NCBI RefSeq assembly: GCF_011250635.1
Contig: NZ_JAANNP010000010.1
Location: 9,456 to 52,633, forward strand
Origin: Motilibacter deserti
GTDB taxonomy: Bacteria; Actinomycetota; Actinomycetes; Motilibacterales; Motilibacteraceae
Direction: 5' to 3'
DNA: 43,178 nucleotides
The first letter of the stretch is position 1, and each line of letters starts with the position of its first letter. The position numbers and the translations under genes were made by a program. A model generated the notes under the pieces. That model was given only the letters and a program-made list of their open reading frames with translations, did no database searches and was not told the origin of the DNA. This document shows, one piece after another, positions 19,049 to 27,148 of the stretch.

Positions 19049-20490
19049 GCGCGGTCGAGGTCGCCGTCGTGGGCGCCGGGCCGGCCGGGCTCGCCGCCGC
19101 CGTCACCGCGGCGCGCGCGGGTGCTCGCGTCACCGTCGTAGACGGCGCGCGGCAGGCGGGCGGGCAGTACCTCCGCCGCCCCGACGTGCGCGGCGACGGG
19201 CCGGCCGTACGCCGGGCGCGGGCCGCGTCCCACACCTCGCGGCGGGCAGAGCGGCTCCTCGCCGCGGCGCTCGTCGAGCCCCGGATCACCTGGCGGCTCG
19301 GCAGCCGCGTCTGGCAGGCCCAGCGCACCGGCGACAGCACCGTGCTGCGCCTGCTCGGCACGGGCCGCCACGACGCCGACACGGTCGACGAGCTGACCGC
19401 GCCGGTCGTCGTGCTCGCGACCGGCGCCCACGACCGCGTGCTGCCGTTCCCGGGGTGGGACCTGCCCGGCGTCGTCACCGCCGGCGGCGCGCAAGCGCTG
19501 CTCAAGGGCCAGGGCGTCCTCGTCGGCGGGCGCGTCCTCGTCGCCGGCACCGGTCCGTTCCTGTACGCCGTGGCCGCCGGGCTCGCGCACGCCGGCGCCC
19601 GCGTCGCCGCGGTCGTCGACGCGGCGGACCCGCTGCGCTGGGGCGGAAAGCTCGCCGCCGCCGGCGGCGTGCCGGGCAAGGCGCTCGAGGGAGCCGCGTA
19701 CGCAGCGGCCCTCGCCCGGCACCGGGTGCCGCTGTGGCGGAGGCGGGCGGTGACCCGCGTCGAGCAACGGGCGGGCGGTGGGCTGCGGGCAACCACGGAC
19801 GCGGTAGACGCGGACTGGCGGGTCGTCCCCGGCGCGTCGCGGACGGTCGACGTGGAGGCGGTCTGCGTCGGCCACGGCTTCGCGCCCTCGGTGGAGCTGG
19901 CCCTCGCGCTGGGCTGCGGCGTACGGACCGACCCGCGTGACCGGAGCGTCGTGGCGCAGGTCGACGGGCTGCAGCGATCGAGCGTCGCCGGCGTGCTGGT
20001 CGCGGGCGAGGCCACCGGCATCGGCGGCTCCGACCTGTCGATGACCGAGGGGGCACTGGCGGGCCTGGAGGCGGCCCGGCAGGTGGGCCACGTGCCCGGC
20101 GACGGCGAGCAGATGCGTACTCGCCTTCAGCAACGGCGCTTGCATGAATCTCGCTTCGCGGACGCGATGCACGCGGTCCACGCCGTCGGCCAGAACTGGA
20201 CGGGCTGGCTCACCGACGACACCGTCCTCTGCCGCTGCGAGGAGGTCACGGTGGGCCGGGCGCGCGGCGACATCCGCGACCTCGGCGCCGAGGACGCCCG
20301 CTCGCTGAAGCTGCTGACCCGCGTCGGCATGGGCCCCTGCCAGGCCCGCATGTGCGGCTGGGCGGCGACCCGGCTGCTGGAGGAGGAGACCGGGCACGCG
20401 CAGGAGCCGACCGGCTTCGCCGCCCGCCCCCTCACCACACCCGTTCCGTTGCACGCTCTCGCTCGAACCCAGGAGGGGATCTCCCCGTGA
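19045..20490 (+). CDS. D-hydroxyproline dehydrogenase, large FAD/[2Fe-2S] subunit (alpha)
   Basis: 481 residues, GTG start overlapping the previous stop (GTGA). The N-terminus VAVVGAGPAGLAAAVTAARA binds FAD. A second nucleotide-binding stretch is RVLVAGTGPFLYAVAAGLA (about residues 170-190). The C-terminal BFD-like iron-sulphur region has C396 and C398 (LCRCEEVT) and C432 and C437 (GPCQARMC). This architecture matches the alpha subunit of the multi-subunit proline/hydroxyproline dehydrogenases. It should receive electrons from the DadA-like subunit and pass them on to an acceptor. Confidence 0.87.
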   Translation: MSAVEVAVVGAGPAGLAAAVTAARAGARVTVVDGARQAGGQYLRRPDVRGDGPAVRRARAASHTSRRAERLLAAALVEPRITWRLGSRVWQAQRTGDSTVLRLLGTGRHDADTVDELTAPVVVLATGAHDRVLPFPGWDLPGVVTAGGAQALLKGQGVLVGGRVLVAGTGPFLYAVAAGLAHAGARVAAVVDAADPLRWGGKLAAAGGVPGKALEGAAYAAALARHRVPLWRRRAVTRVEQRAGGGLRATTDAVDADWRVVPGASRTVDVEAVCVGHGFAPSVELALALGCGVRTDPRDRSVVAQVDGLQRSSVAGVLVAGEATGIGGSDLSMTEGALAGLEAARQVGHVPGDGEQMRTRLQQRRLHESRFADAMHAVHAVGQNWTGWLTDDTVLCRCEEVTVGRARGDIRDLGAEDARSLKLLTRVGMGPCQARMCGWAATRLLEEETGHAQEPTGFAARPLTTPVPLHALARTQEGISP

Positions 20491-21386
20491 CCCAGGCACG
20501 CCACCCGTGGCAAGGCATCGTCGTGGCGATGACCCTGCCCTTCCGCGACGACCTCTCGATCGACTTCGACCGGCTGCAGGAGCACGTGCGCTGGCTCGCC
20601 GCGGAGGGGTGCGACGGCGTGACGCCGAACGGCTCGTTGGGGGAGTACCAGACCCTCACCGAGTCCGAGCGGGCCGACGTCGTGCGCGCGGTGGTGGAGG
20701 CCGCGCCCGAGGGGTGCTCCGTCGTCCCCGGTGTCGGCGGCTACGGCGGGCACCAGTCGCGCCACTGGGCGGAGCAGGCGGCGGAGGCGGGCGCGCACGC
20801 GGTCCTCGCGCTGCCGCCCAACGGCTACCGCGCCGGGCCCGACGAGGTGGTCGCGCACTACCGCCAGGTCGCCGCGGCCGGCCTGCCCGTCGTCACCTAC
20901 AACAACCCCTACGACACCAAGGTCGACCTCACGCCGGAGCTGCTGGCGACGATCGCGGAGATCGACGGCGTGGTCGCGGTCAAGGAGTTCAGCGGGGACG
21001 TGCGCCGCATCCACCGGCTGCAGGAGCTCTGCCCGCAGCTCGACGTCCTCGCCGGCGCCGACGACGTCCTCCTCGAGCTGATGCTGCTCGGCGCCGTCGG
21101 CTGGATCGCGGGGTTCCCCAACGCGCTGCCGCGCGAGTCCCGCGCGCTCTACGACCTCGGCGCCGCCGGCCGGCTGCAGGAGGCGCTGCCGGTCTACCGC
21201 CGGCTGCACCCGGCGTTCCGCTGGGACTCGCGCACCGAGTTCATCCAGGCGATCAAGCTCGGGCAGGACGTCGTCGGCCGGTACGGCGGCCCGACCCGGC
21301 TGCCGCGGCTCCCGCTCCCTCCGGAGCTCGAGGCCCAGGTGCGCAAGGACGTGGAGCTGGCGGTCGGGGCGGGCCTCGATGCGTAG
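20487..21386 (+). CDS. DHDPS-family pyrroline-4-hydroxy-2-carboxylate deaminase
   Basis: 299 residues from GTG 20487 behind AGGAGGGG, overlapping the previous stop by four bases. It is a class I aldolase barrel of the DapA/NAL superfamily. The Schiff-base lysine is K166 in VAVKEFSGD and the partner tyrosine Y138 in TYNNPYD. The usual GTTGE loop of true DapA is replaced by NGSLGEY. The operon context points to the deaminase that converts pyrroline-4-hydroxy-2-carboxylate to 2-oxoglutarate semialdehyde and ammonia (EC 3.5.4.22). A lysine-biosynthesis DapA is unlikely because of the neighbours. Confidence 0.85.
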   Translation: MTQARHPWQGIVVAMTLPFRDDLSIDFDRLQEHVRWLAAEGCDGVTPNGSLGEYQTLTESERADVVRAVVEAAPEGCSVVPGVGGYGGHQSRHWAEQAAEAGAHAVLALPPNGYRAGPDEVVAHYRQVAAAGLPVVTYNNPYDTKVDLTPELLATIAEIDGVVAVKEFSGDVRRIHRLQELCPQLDVLAGADDVLLELMLLGAVGWIAGFPNALPRESRALYDLGAAGRLQEALPVYRRLHPAFRWDSRTEFIQAIKLGQDVVGRYGGPTRLPRLPLPPELEAQVRKDVELAVGAGLDA

Positions 21387-22383
21387 CAAGCTGGTCCTGC
21401 ACGCGGTCGACTCCCACACGGAGGGGATGCCGACCCGCGTCATCACCGGCGGTGTCGGGACGTTGCCGGGCGAGACGATGATGGAGCGCAAGCTGCTCTT
21501 CGAGCGCGACCGCGACGGGCTGCGGACGCTGCTGATGTATGAGCCGCGCGGCCACAGCGCGATGTCGGGCGCGATCCTGCAGCCGCCGACGCGGCCCGAC
21601 GCCGACTACGGGGTGCTGTTCATCGAGGTGTCGGGGCTGCTGCCGATGTGCGGCCACGGCACGATCGGCGTCGCGACCGTGCTCGTCGAGACGGGGATGG
21701 TCCCCGTGCAGGAGCCGGTGACGACCGTACGCCTCGACACGCCCGCGGGGCTCGTGACCGCCGAGGTCGCGGTGGAGGACGGGAAGGCGAAGCACGTCAC
21801 GATCCGCAACGTCGAGTCGTTCCTGCTCGCCTCCGACGTCAAGGTCGACGCCGGCCCCGAGCTCGGCCGGGTGGCGTTCGACATGGCGTTCGGCGGCAAC
21901 TTCTACGCGATCGTGCCCGCGGAGGCGCTCGGCCTGCCCGTCGAGCCCGCTTCCGTGCCGGAGCTGATCCGCCGCGGGCTCGTCCTCATGGACGCCATCA
22001 ACGCGCAGGCCCGGCCCGTCCACCCCACGAACCCGGCGATCGACGACTGCCGCCACGTGCAGGTCGTCGCCCCGGGTCGGGACGGGGCCGACTCGCGCAA
22101 CGCCGTGGTGATCCATCCGGGGTGGGTGGACCGGTCGCCCTGCGGCACCGGGACATCGGCTCGCATGGCGCAGCTGCACGCGCGCGGGCTGCTCGAGCTG
22201 GACACGCCCTTCGTCAACGAGTCCGTCCTGGGCACGCGGTTCACCGGACAGCTGATCGGCACGTCGGAGGTCGCCGGGCTGCCGGCGGTCATCCCGACCG
22301 TGCAGGGGCGGGCGTGGATCACGGGGACGGCGCAGTACCTCCTCGACCCCGACGACCCGTTCCCGGCGGGGTTCCTGCTCTGA
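21379..22383 (+). CDS. 4-hydroxyproline 2-epimerase (proline racemase family)
   Basis: 334 residues, ATG overlapping the end of the deaminase gene by 8 bases. Both catalytic cysteines are present: C91 in MCGHGTIG and C255 in SPCGTGTSA. It should therefore be a racemase/epimerase rather than the Thr-containing 3-hydroxyproline dehydratase. It would turn trans-4-hydroxy-L-proline into cis-4-hydroxy-D-proline, the substrate of the dehydrogenase encoded upstream. Proline racemase activity is the alternative. It is the last gene of the rightward operon, which ends at a long hairpin. Confidence 0.9.
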   Translation: MRSKLVLHAVDSHTEGMPTRVITGGVGTLPGETMMERKLLFERDRDGLRTLLMYEPRGHSAMSGAILQPPTRPDADYGVLFIEVSGLLPMCGHGTIGVATVLVETGMVPVQEPVTTVRLDTPAGLVTAEVAVEDGKAKHVTIRNVESFLLASDVKVDAGPELGRVAFDMAFGGNFYAIVPAEALGLPVEPASVPELIRRGLVLMDAINAQARPVHPTNPAIDDCRHVQVVAPGRDGADSRNAVVIHPGWVDRSPCGTGTSARMAQLHARGLLELDTPFVNESVLGTRFTGQLIGTSEVAGLPAVIPTVQGRAWITGTAQYLLDPDDPFPAGFLL

Positions 22384-22401
22384 CGCCCCACAACCCCCGC
22401 T

Positions 22402-22470
22402 GATCATGCACATCTGGCGAGTTCTCCACAGACCGAGGACCTGTGGAGAACTCGCCAACTCTGCATGATC
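22402..22470 (+). terminator. 69-base imperfect palindrome after the epimerase gene
   Basis: Two arms of about 30 bases (22402-22431 and 22441-22470) pair with few mismatches around a 9-base loop. The inner part, GGCGAGTTCTCCACAG against CTGTGGAGAACTCGCC, is perfect, and the outer GATCATGCA/TGCATGATC also pairs. It is 18 bases past the operon end. It can act as a terminator, but its length suggests a dispersed REP-like element. Confidence 0.6.
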
Positions 22471-22883
22471 GTCACGGAGTGTTGTGCGGACGTCGTCGCG
22501 GGCTCGCCAGCTTGCCGACTTGCCGGGAGCCGTCAGCTCACCGGGACAGGCCGACGCCGTCGACGACGACCCTCCCGCGCGTGCCACCGACCGCGACCAG
22601 GCTCATCCGGTGCTTGCCGGGCCCGCGCAGCTTCGCGACGAACAAGGCGAGTCCAGGCCGCGAGCCGTCGACCGGGTGTCCACGGTGCGCACGAAGCGCC
22701 CGTCCACGTACGCCTGAGCTTGCTGCAGTCGCGGCCGGTGCTCCGCGTGACACGGACCGTTCAGGCAATGACCGGCACGGCCGGACCGATGCTCCGGCCC
22801 GGCTCGTGACCGTCACGGTCCCGGTTGCGGTCGGTGTCTGCGCGCGATGGGGCGAACGGCTCGACCTCGCGTCCATGGGCTGC
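22471..22883. other. gene-poor stretch with a decayed gene end
   Basis: No intact gene is seen. The only protein-like content is the minus-strand remnant at 22538-22730. Composition stays GC-rich. Confidence 0.4.
22538..22730 (-). pseudogene. decayed 3' end of a gene with a beta-sandwich C-terminus
   Basis: On the minus strand, one frame gives QAQAYVDGRFVRTVDTR. After a frame change, the next gives FVAKLRGPGKHRMSLVAVGG and then VVVDGVGLSR before the TGA at 22538-22540. This pattern (VDG, then a LxxGxHxxxLVAxG strand pair, then VDGV) is typical of jelly-roll carbohydrate-binding C-termini of secreted proteins. The upstream part of the gene is gone. The parent family cannot be named. Confidence 0.4.
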
Positions 22884-22889
22884 TAGCTT
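22861..22889 (+). promoter_or_regulatory. promoter of the anchored-repeat zinc transporter operon
   Basis: TCGACC (22861-22866), a 17-base spacer and TAGCTT (22884-22889) form a promoter, with the expected start near 22896. The candidate Zur box begins a few bases further on, where bound repressor would block initiation or early elongation. Confidence 0.45.
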
Positions 22890-22900
22890 GCGGGGCATAA

Positions 22901-22915
22901 CGACAACGATTCTCG
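22901..22915. promoter_or_regulatory. candidate Zur box 1
   Basis: CGACAACGATTCTCG fits YGACAANNNTTGTCR with one clear mismatch in the right half. It lies just downstream of the predicted transcription start of the operon beginning at 23013. Confidence 0.5.
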
Positions 22916-23012
22916 AATCCAGGTTCACGGCGGGCGGTGGAGCTCACCCATACGCCACCGCTCGTCGCGTTCCTGCGCCGCTGGCCGCTCACCCAGGAAG
23001 ACAACTTCTGCA

Positions 23013-24392
23013 ATGAACGCACAGCGCCGAAGCCTCTCGGCATTTGCGGCTCTTCGAGGGCTGATCCTCGCCTCCGTCGTGGGAGCCGCCGTCGTCGTCG
23101 TCCCGCCGCGCGGCGCGGAGGCCGGCGCCGCGCCGCCCTACACGGTCCTCAGCGACGTCCACACCGACGCCATCGCCACCTTCTGGGACAACGGCCAGCT
23201 CGTCCTCGACACCAAGGCCGACACCCCCGCGCTGCACACCCGCTACAGCAACGAGGACGTCTGGTTCCACGTCGACAACGACTCCCGCATCGCGTCCTGG
23301 CCCGGGGGCGCGTACGGCTTCGTGGCTCCCGCAGGCGCCACGGTGTGGCTGGCTCCGGAGGTCCAGGGGCAGGACCAGCTCTGGCCCGGGTTCTCCACCG
23401 AGTCGGTCCCTGCCGGCACGCTGGACAACAACGACACCACCCTGACGCTCGCGGGCGTCGCGGGCCCTGGTGACGTCGAGCTCTGGCAGACCGGCACCTT
23501 CGGCGCCCCCGCCCGCCTGTGGTCCAGCGACGAGCCCGGCTACAAGAGCTTCACCCGCAAGAACGTCCACATGCACGCCAACTGGGCCTTCACCGCTCCC
23601 GGCACGTACCGGCTGACGGTCCGTGCCGACGCGGCCGTCGGCGGTACCCCCGTCTCGGCGACCGGGGTCTACACCTTCGTCGTCGGCGACCTGCCCGCCA
23701 ACCCGCCGCCCCCCGCGCCGACCGACCCGGCCCCGGCTCCTGCCCCCACCCTCCCCGCTCCGGCTCCTACCGTCCCCGCGCCAACTCCGACGACCCCGGC
23801 CCCCGGCGCGACGCCGCCGGCGACCACGCCGCCGACGAGTCAACCGGAGCAGCCGGTGCAGCCGGTGCGCCCGACCGTGCTGACACGGGCACGCGTGACC
23901 GGCGCGGGCACGGTGGGCACGCGCGTGTCGTGCACGGCTCGCTTCCGTCACGCCTCGAGCGTCACGTACGCCTGGACACGAAACGGCCGAACGCTGCCCG
24001 CGAAGTCCGCGAGCCGGTTGCTCGCCAAGGCCGATCTCGGCCAGCGAGTGGCCTGCCGGGCGACGGCCACCTCCGCCGGCGGCAGCGTGGCGTCGGCGAG
24101 CGCGGCGATGCTCGTGAAGCCGGCCGCGCTGCGTGCCTTGCGCTCGCCGGTCGCCATGGGCGCCGCCGTGGTCGGCCGGACATTGCACGCCACGCCTGGG
24201 CGCTGGTCCCCCGTCCCTAGGGCGCACAGCTACCGCTGGCTGCGGGACGGCCGCGCGATCAGCCAGGCGACGAAGGCGACCTACCGGCTCGTCCCGGCGG
24301 ACCGGGGCCACCGCATCTCGGTACGCGTGACGGTGACCCGCAAGGGCAGCAGCCCTGGCCGGGCCGTCTCCGCGGCACGCACCGTCAAGTAG
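23013..24392 (+). CDS. choice-of-anchor M (CAM) domain surface protein
   Basis: 459 residues. The ATG at 23013 has only a distant AGGAAG. Signal peptide: basic start, hydrophobic residues 15-32. One CAM domain (the actinobacterial surface-anchored repeat, about residues 42-225) opens with LSDVHTDAIATFWDNGQLVL and ends with HMHANWAFTAPGTYRLTV (H186, H188). A Pro-rich linker (about 230-290) leads to two small Ig-like modules with TYAWTRNGR and SYRWLRDGRAI. There is no LPXTG and no C-terminal helix, so it is secreted or held by the modules. It is first in the operon before the zinc-type transporter, separated from it by a hairpin. Confidence 0.8.
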   Translation: MNAQRRSLSAFAALRGLILASVVGAAVVVVPPRGAEAGAAPPYTVLSDVHTDAIATFWDNGQLVLDTKADTPALHTRYSNEDVWFHVDNDSRIASWPGGAYGFVAPAGATVWLAPEVQGQDQLWPGFSTESVPAGTLDNNDTTLTLAGVAGPGDVELWQTGTFGAPARLWSSDEPGYKSFTRKNVHMHANWAFTAPGTYRLTVRADAAVGGTPVSATGVYTFVVGDLPANPPPPAPTDPAPAPAPTLPAPAPTVPAPTPTTPAPGATPPATTPPTSQPEQPVQPVRPTVLTRARVTGAGTVGTRVSCTARFRHASSVTYAWTRNGRTLPAKSASRLLAKADLGQRVACRATATSAGGSVASASAAMLVKPAALRALRSPVAMGAAVVGRTLHATPGRWSPVPRAHSYRWLRDGRAISQATKATYRLVPADRGHRISVRVTVTRKGSSPGRAVSAARTVK

Positions 24393-24410
24393 TCGTTCCG
24401 TCTCGACAAA

Positions 24411-24440
24411 GGGGCCGGCGGACGCTCGTCCGCCGGTCCC
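24411..24440 (+). terminator. intra-operon hairpin after the first CAM gene
   Basis: A 13-bp stem (GGGGCCGGCGGAC with GTCCGCCGGTCCC, one G-T pair) and a 4-base loop, 18 bases after the stop. It could lower expression of the transporter relative to the surface protein. Confidence 0.5.
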
Positions 24441-24476
24441 TCGTCGGACCTCCCGTGAAGGATCAGCCGCGTCCCC

Positions 24477-26078
24477 ATGAACCCAACGAGCCACCAGCAC
24501 TCGGCTCCCGGCCGCGTCAGACGAACAGCATTGCTGGCCCTGCTCGCAGCCGCTCCCGTCGTGCTGTCAGGGTGCGTGTCGCGGCCGCTGCTCGCTGCGG
24601 ACTCCGGCCGGCTGCAGGTCATCACCACGACGGGGATCTTGCGTGACCTGGTCTCGCAGGTAGGCGGCGATGCCGTCGACGTCGTCTCGGTCGTGCCCGA
24701 CTCGGCGGACCCGCACAGCTATGAGCCGACCTTGCGGGACGCCCGCAACACCGTCTACGCCGACGTCGCCTTCTCGAACTACGCGCTGCTCGAGGAGCAC
24801 AACGTCATCAAGACGTTGGACGCGAACCTCGCCCCGGACGCGATCGAGGTCTCGCTGGCCGAGGAGGCCGTCAAGTACGCCGCCGAGCTGATCCCGCTCG
24901 TGGAGAACGTCAACCTCGACACGGTCTGGCTCGGCATGCGCGCGGAGGGGCAGGGGCGGCAGCTCGGCGCCACGCGGGCATCGGAGGTCCTGCTCAAGGC
25001 GACCGCGGCCACCGGTCCTGGCGACGTCTTCGCCTACCTCACCGGGTCGATCGGGGACACAGACGTCTACTTCGACTCCTCGGACGGGTTCGACGCGTCG
25101 GACGGCTTCGCGGACGACACGGCGACGCTGCCTGCTGACGCGCACACTCACCTGTCCTGGGCCTTCACCGAGCCCGGGGTCTACACACTCACCTTGCAGG
25201 CTCAGCTGCAGGTGGACGACATCTCGCGGCCGATCGACCTCGGCAAGCCCGCGACCTACACCTTCGCAGTGGGGGTCGACCCGCTCGAGGCCGGCGCCCC
25301 GGGCGCCACGGTGCTGGACGAGGGCCACGCGGACCTGACCGTCGACGTCGACCGCCGGGCCATGGGCGTGCAGTACGACCCGTCCGGTGGCGGCGAGCAC
25401 GCCCAGCAGTGGCTGGAGGCAGAGCGTGTCGTCGTCGACGTGCCGAACAAGGCGATCACCGAGATCCCCGCGGGGCGGCAGTACTCCTTCATCGGGCGCG
25501 CTGGTGACCGGGTCTACCAGCTGGCGCAGGCGGTGCTCGGCAAGCACGTGCACGGGGAGATCGACCCGCACCTGTGGCAGAACGTCCGCAACGCCATGGC
25601 CTACGTCAAGCTGATCCGCGACACGTTGACGGAGGCCGACCCTTCCCACGCAGCCGAATTCCGAGCCAGTGCGGACGCCTATCTCGCCGAGCTCGAACGC
25701 ACCGACGACTACGTGCGCTCCACCATCGGCCGGATTCCCGAGGGCAACCGCTACCTGGTGACGACGCACGACGCCTTCGGCTACCTCGCCGAGGCCTACG
25801 GCGTACGGATCGCGGGCTTCGTCACACCGAACCCCGCGACGGAGCCGTCCCTGGCCGACCGGCGCAAGCTCAGCCAGACGCTGCGCAGCCTGCGGGTCAG
25901 GGCGGTGTTCCTCGAGCCGAACCTCAGGAGCCGCGCGTCCACCCTGTCCGAGGTCGCCGGCGAGCAGGGCGTCCAAGTCTGCTCCATCTACGGCGACACC
26001 TTCGACGACAGGGTGCGCAGCTACGTCGAGATGGTCCGCTTCAACGCCGACTCGCTGCGGCGCTGCCTCAGCCCATGA
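24477..26078 (+). CDS. anchored-repeat-type ABC transporter substrate-binding lipoprotein (zinc/manganese), with inserted CAM domain
   Basis: 533 residues, far longer than ordinary ZnuA/TroA proteins (~300). The signal ends in a lipobox, VVLSGC (C33). The first cluster A-I half (residues 45-150) has DPHSYEPT with the metal ligand H80. The chain is then interrupted by a CAM-type insert (about 150-330: VWLGMRAEGQG, then DAHTHLSWAFTEPGVYTLTL with H223 and H225). The binding fold resumes with HGEIDPHLWQNV, TTHDAFGYLAEAYGV and YGDTFDD, which hold the further His and Asp ligands. It captures metal outside the membrane for the ATPase and permease encoded downstream. Zinc is inferred from the Zur-like sites and the neighbouring ribosomal paralogues. 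Confidence 0.9.
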   Translation: MNPTSHQHSAPGRVRRTALLALLAAAPVVLSGCVSRPLLAADSGRLQVITTTGILRDLVSQVGGDAVDVVSVVPDSADPHSYEPTLRDARNTVYADVAFSNYALLEEHNVIKTLDANLAPDAIEVSLAEEAVKYAAELIPLVENVNLDTVWLGMRAEGQGRQLGATRASEVLLKATAATGPGDVFAYLTGSIGDTDVYFDSSDGFDASDGFADDTATLPADAHTHLSWAFTEPGVYTLTLQAQLQVDDISRPIDLGKPATYTFAVGVDPLEAGAPGATVLDEGHADLTVDVDRRAMGVQYDPSGGGEHAQQWLEAERVVVDVPNKAITEIPAGRQYSFIGRAGDRVYQLAQAVLGKHVHGEIDPHLWQNVRNAMAYVKLIRDTLTEADPSHAAEFRASADAYLAELERTDDYVRSTIGRIPEGNRYLVTTHDAFGYLAEAYGVRIAGFVTPNPATEPSLADRRKLSQTLRSLRVRAVFLEPNLRSRASTLSEVAGEQGVQVCSIYGDTFDDRVRSYVEMVRFNADSLRRCLSP

Positions 26079-26131
26079 CCGGCACCCGACGCGGCGTCGT
26101 GCCGCACTCTCCGGAGAAGACGAACCCTGCG

Positions 26132-27148
26132 ATGACCTCCACTCCCACCGCCTGCGCCCGGCGGGCGTACGCCGCGGCGATCGTCCTGCTGATCGCTCTC
26201 GTCGCGATGGCCCTCCCGGCAGGCGCCTGGGCGGTCGACGGCGACGACCCCGGCCTCGAGCAGACGATCCCGCAGAGCCAGGACATCGTGCACGGTGAGC
26301 ACGTGCTCGATGCCGGGCACGTCGATGTGGGCCCGCGGTTCGACGACGACGGGACGTGGCGGCTGATGATCCACGACGACGCCCGCCGCGCGGACCCGGA
26401 CGCACGGAGCGTGTGGCGCTTCCCCGACGAGACGGTGTTCCACGTCGTCGACGAGGCGAAGCTGACCGTTCCCGACGACCCTGCCTACGCGTTCCTCGGT
26501 GCCCAGCCTGGCAGCGACGTCTGGGTCGTCCCACAGACGCAGAACCAGGACGTCGTCTGGATGGGCTGGAACACCCAGGACCCCGACGTGATGAAGCGGA
26601 TCGACCGTGGCGTCACGCTCACCCTCGACGGCGTGCAGGGCCCGGGCACCGCCACCGTCTACCTGCAGTCCGGCACCTTCGACGAGCCGCAGACGCTGTG
26701 GACGTCGACGACGGCCGAGCCGCAGCCCTTCTGGGTCGACGTCAACACCCACACCCACGCCAACTGGGTCTTCACCGAGCCCGGCGTCTACCTGGTGCAG
26801 GTCACGGTCTCGGCCGACCTGCTCGACGGCACCACGGCGAGCGGCACGACGGTGCTGCGCTTCGCCGTGGGCACGGGCACGAGCCCCGACACGGCGCTGG
26901 CCGCGTCATGGCAGGGGGAGGCGCCGCCGGCCGCGGGCGGCGCCAGTCCGCAGGCCGAGTCCGCAACGGCAGCGGACGACGAGGCCGGTGGCTCGGCGAC
27001 CGCCTACCTTGTCGCCGGCGTGCTGCTGGTCGCCGTCCTGCTCCTGGCGGTGGCCGCCCTCGTCGTTGTACGCGGCAGCCGGGCCAAGCGCGGCGTCTTC
27101 GACGCGCGGCTCGGCAGTGGCACCGGGCGAGACGCGGGGCCGGCGTGA
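26132..27148 (+). CDS. membrane-anchored CAM-domain protein of the zinc transporter operon
   Basis: 338 residues from ATG 26132 (GGAGAAG at long spacing). An ATG at 26075 that overlaps the previous stop is the alternative but leaves a 30-residue stretch before the signal peptide. The signal peptide ends near PAGAWA. The CAM domain spans about residues 40-250, with GHVDVGPRF, a WMGWNTQDP block and THTHANWVFTEPGVYLVQV (H207, H209). An acidic/Ala linker precedes a C-terminal membrane helix (about 290-315) and a basic tail, RGSRAKRG. It is thus fixed in the membrane next to the transporter, a likely accessory that receives metal from wall proteins. Confidence 0.85.
   Translation: MTSTPTACARRAYAAAIVLLIALVAMALPAGAWAVDGDDPGLEQTIPQSQDIVHGEHVLDAGHVDVGPRFDDDGTWRLMIHDDARRADPDARSVWRFPDETVFHVVDEAKLTVPDDPAYAFLGAQPGSDVWVVPQTQNQDVVWMGWNTQDPDVMKRIDRGVTLTLDGVQGPGTATVYLQSGTFDEPQTLWTSTTAEPQPFWVDVNTHTHANWVFTEPGVYLVQVTVSADLLDGTTASGTTVLRFAVGTGTSPDTALAASWQGEAPPAAGGASPQAESATAADDEAGGSATAYLVAGVLLVAVLLLAVAALVVVRGSRAKRGVFDARLGSGTGRDAGPA

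Noticed and set aside
15697-20499. 1600-codon minus-strand frame
   Set aside because: It lies over several well-identified genes on both strands and has shadow composition; it is a product of high GC.
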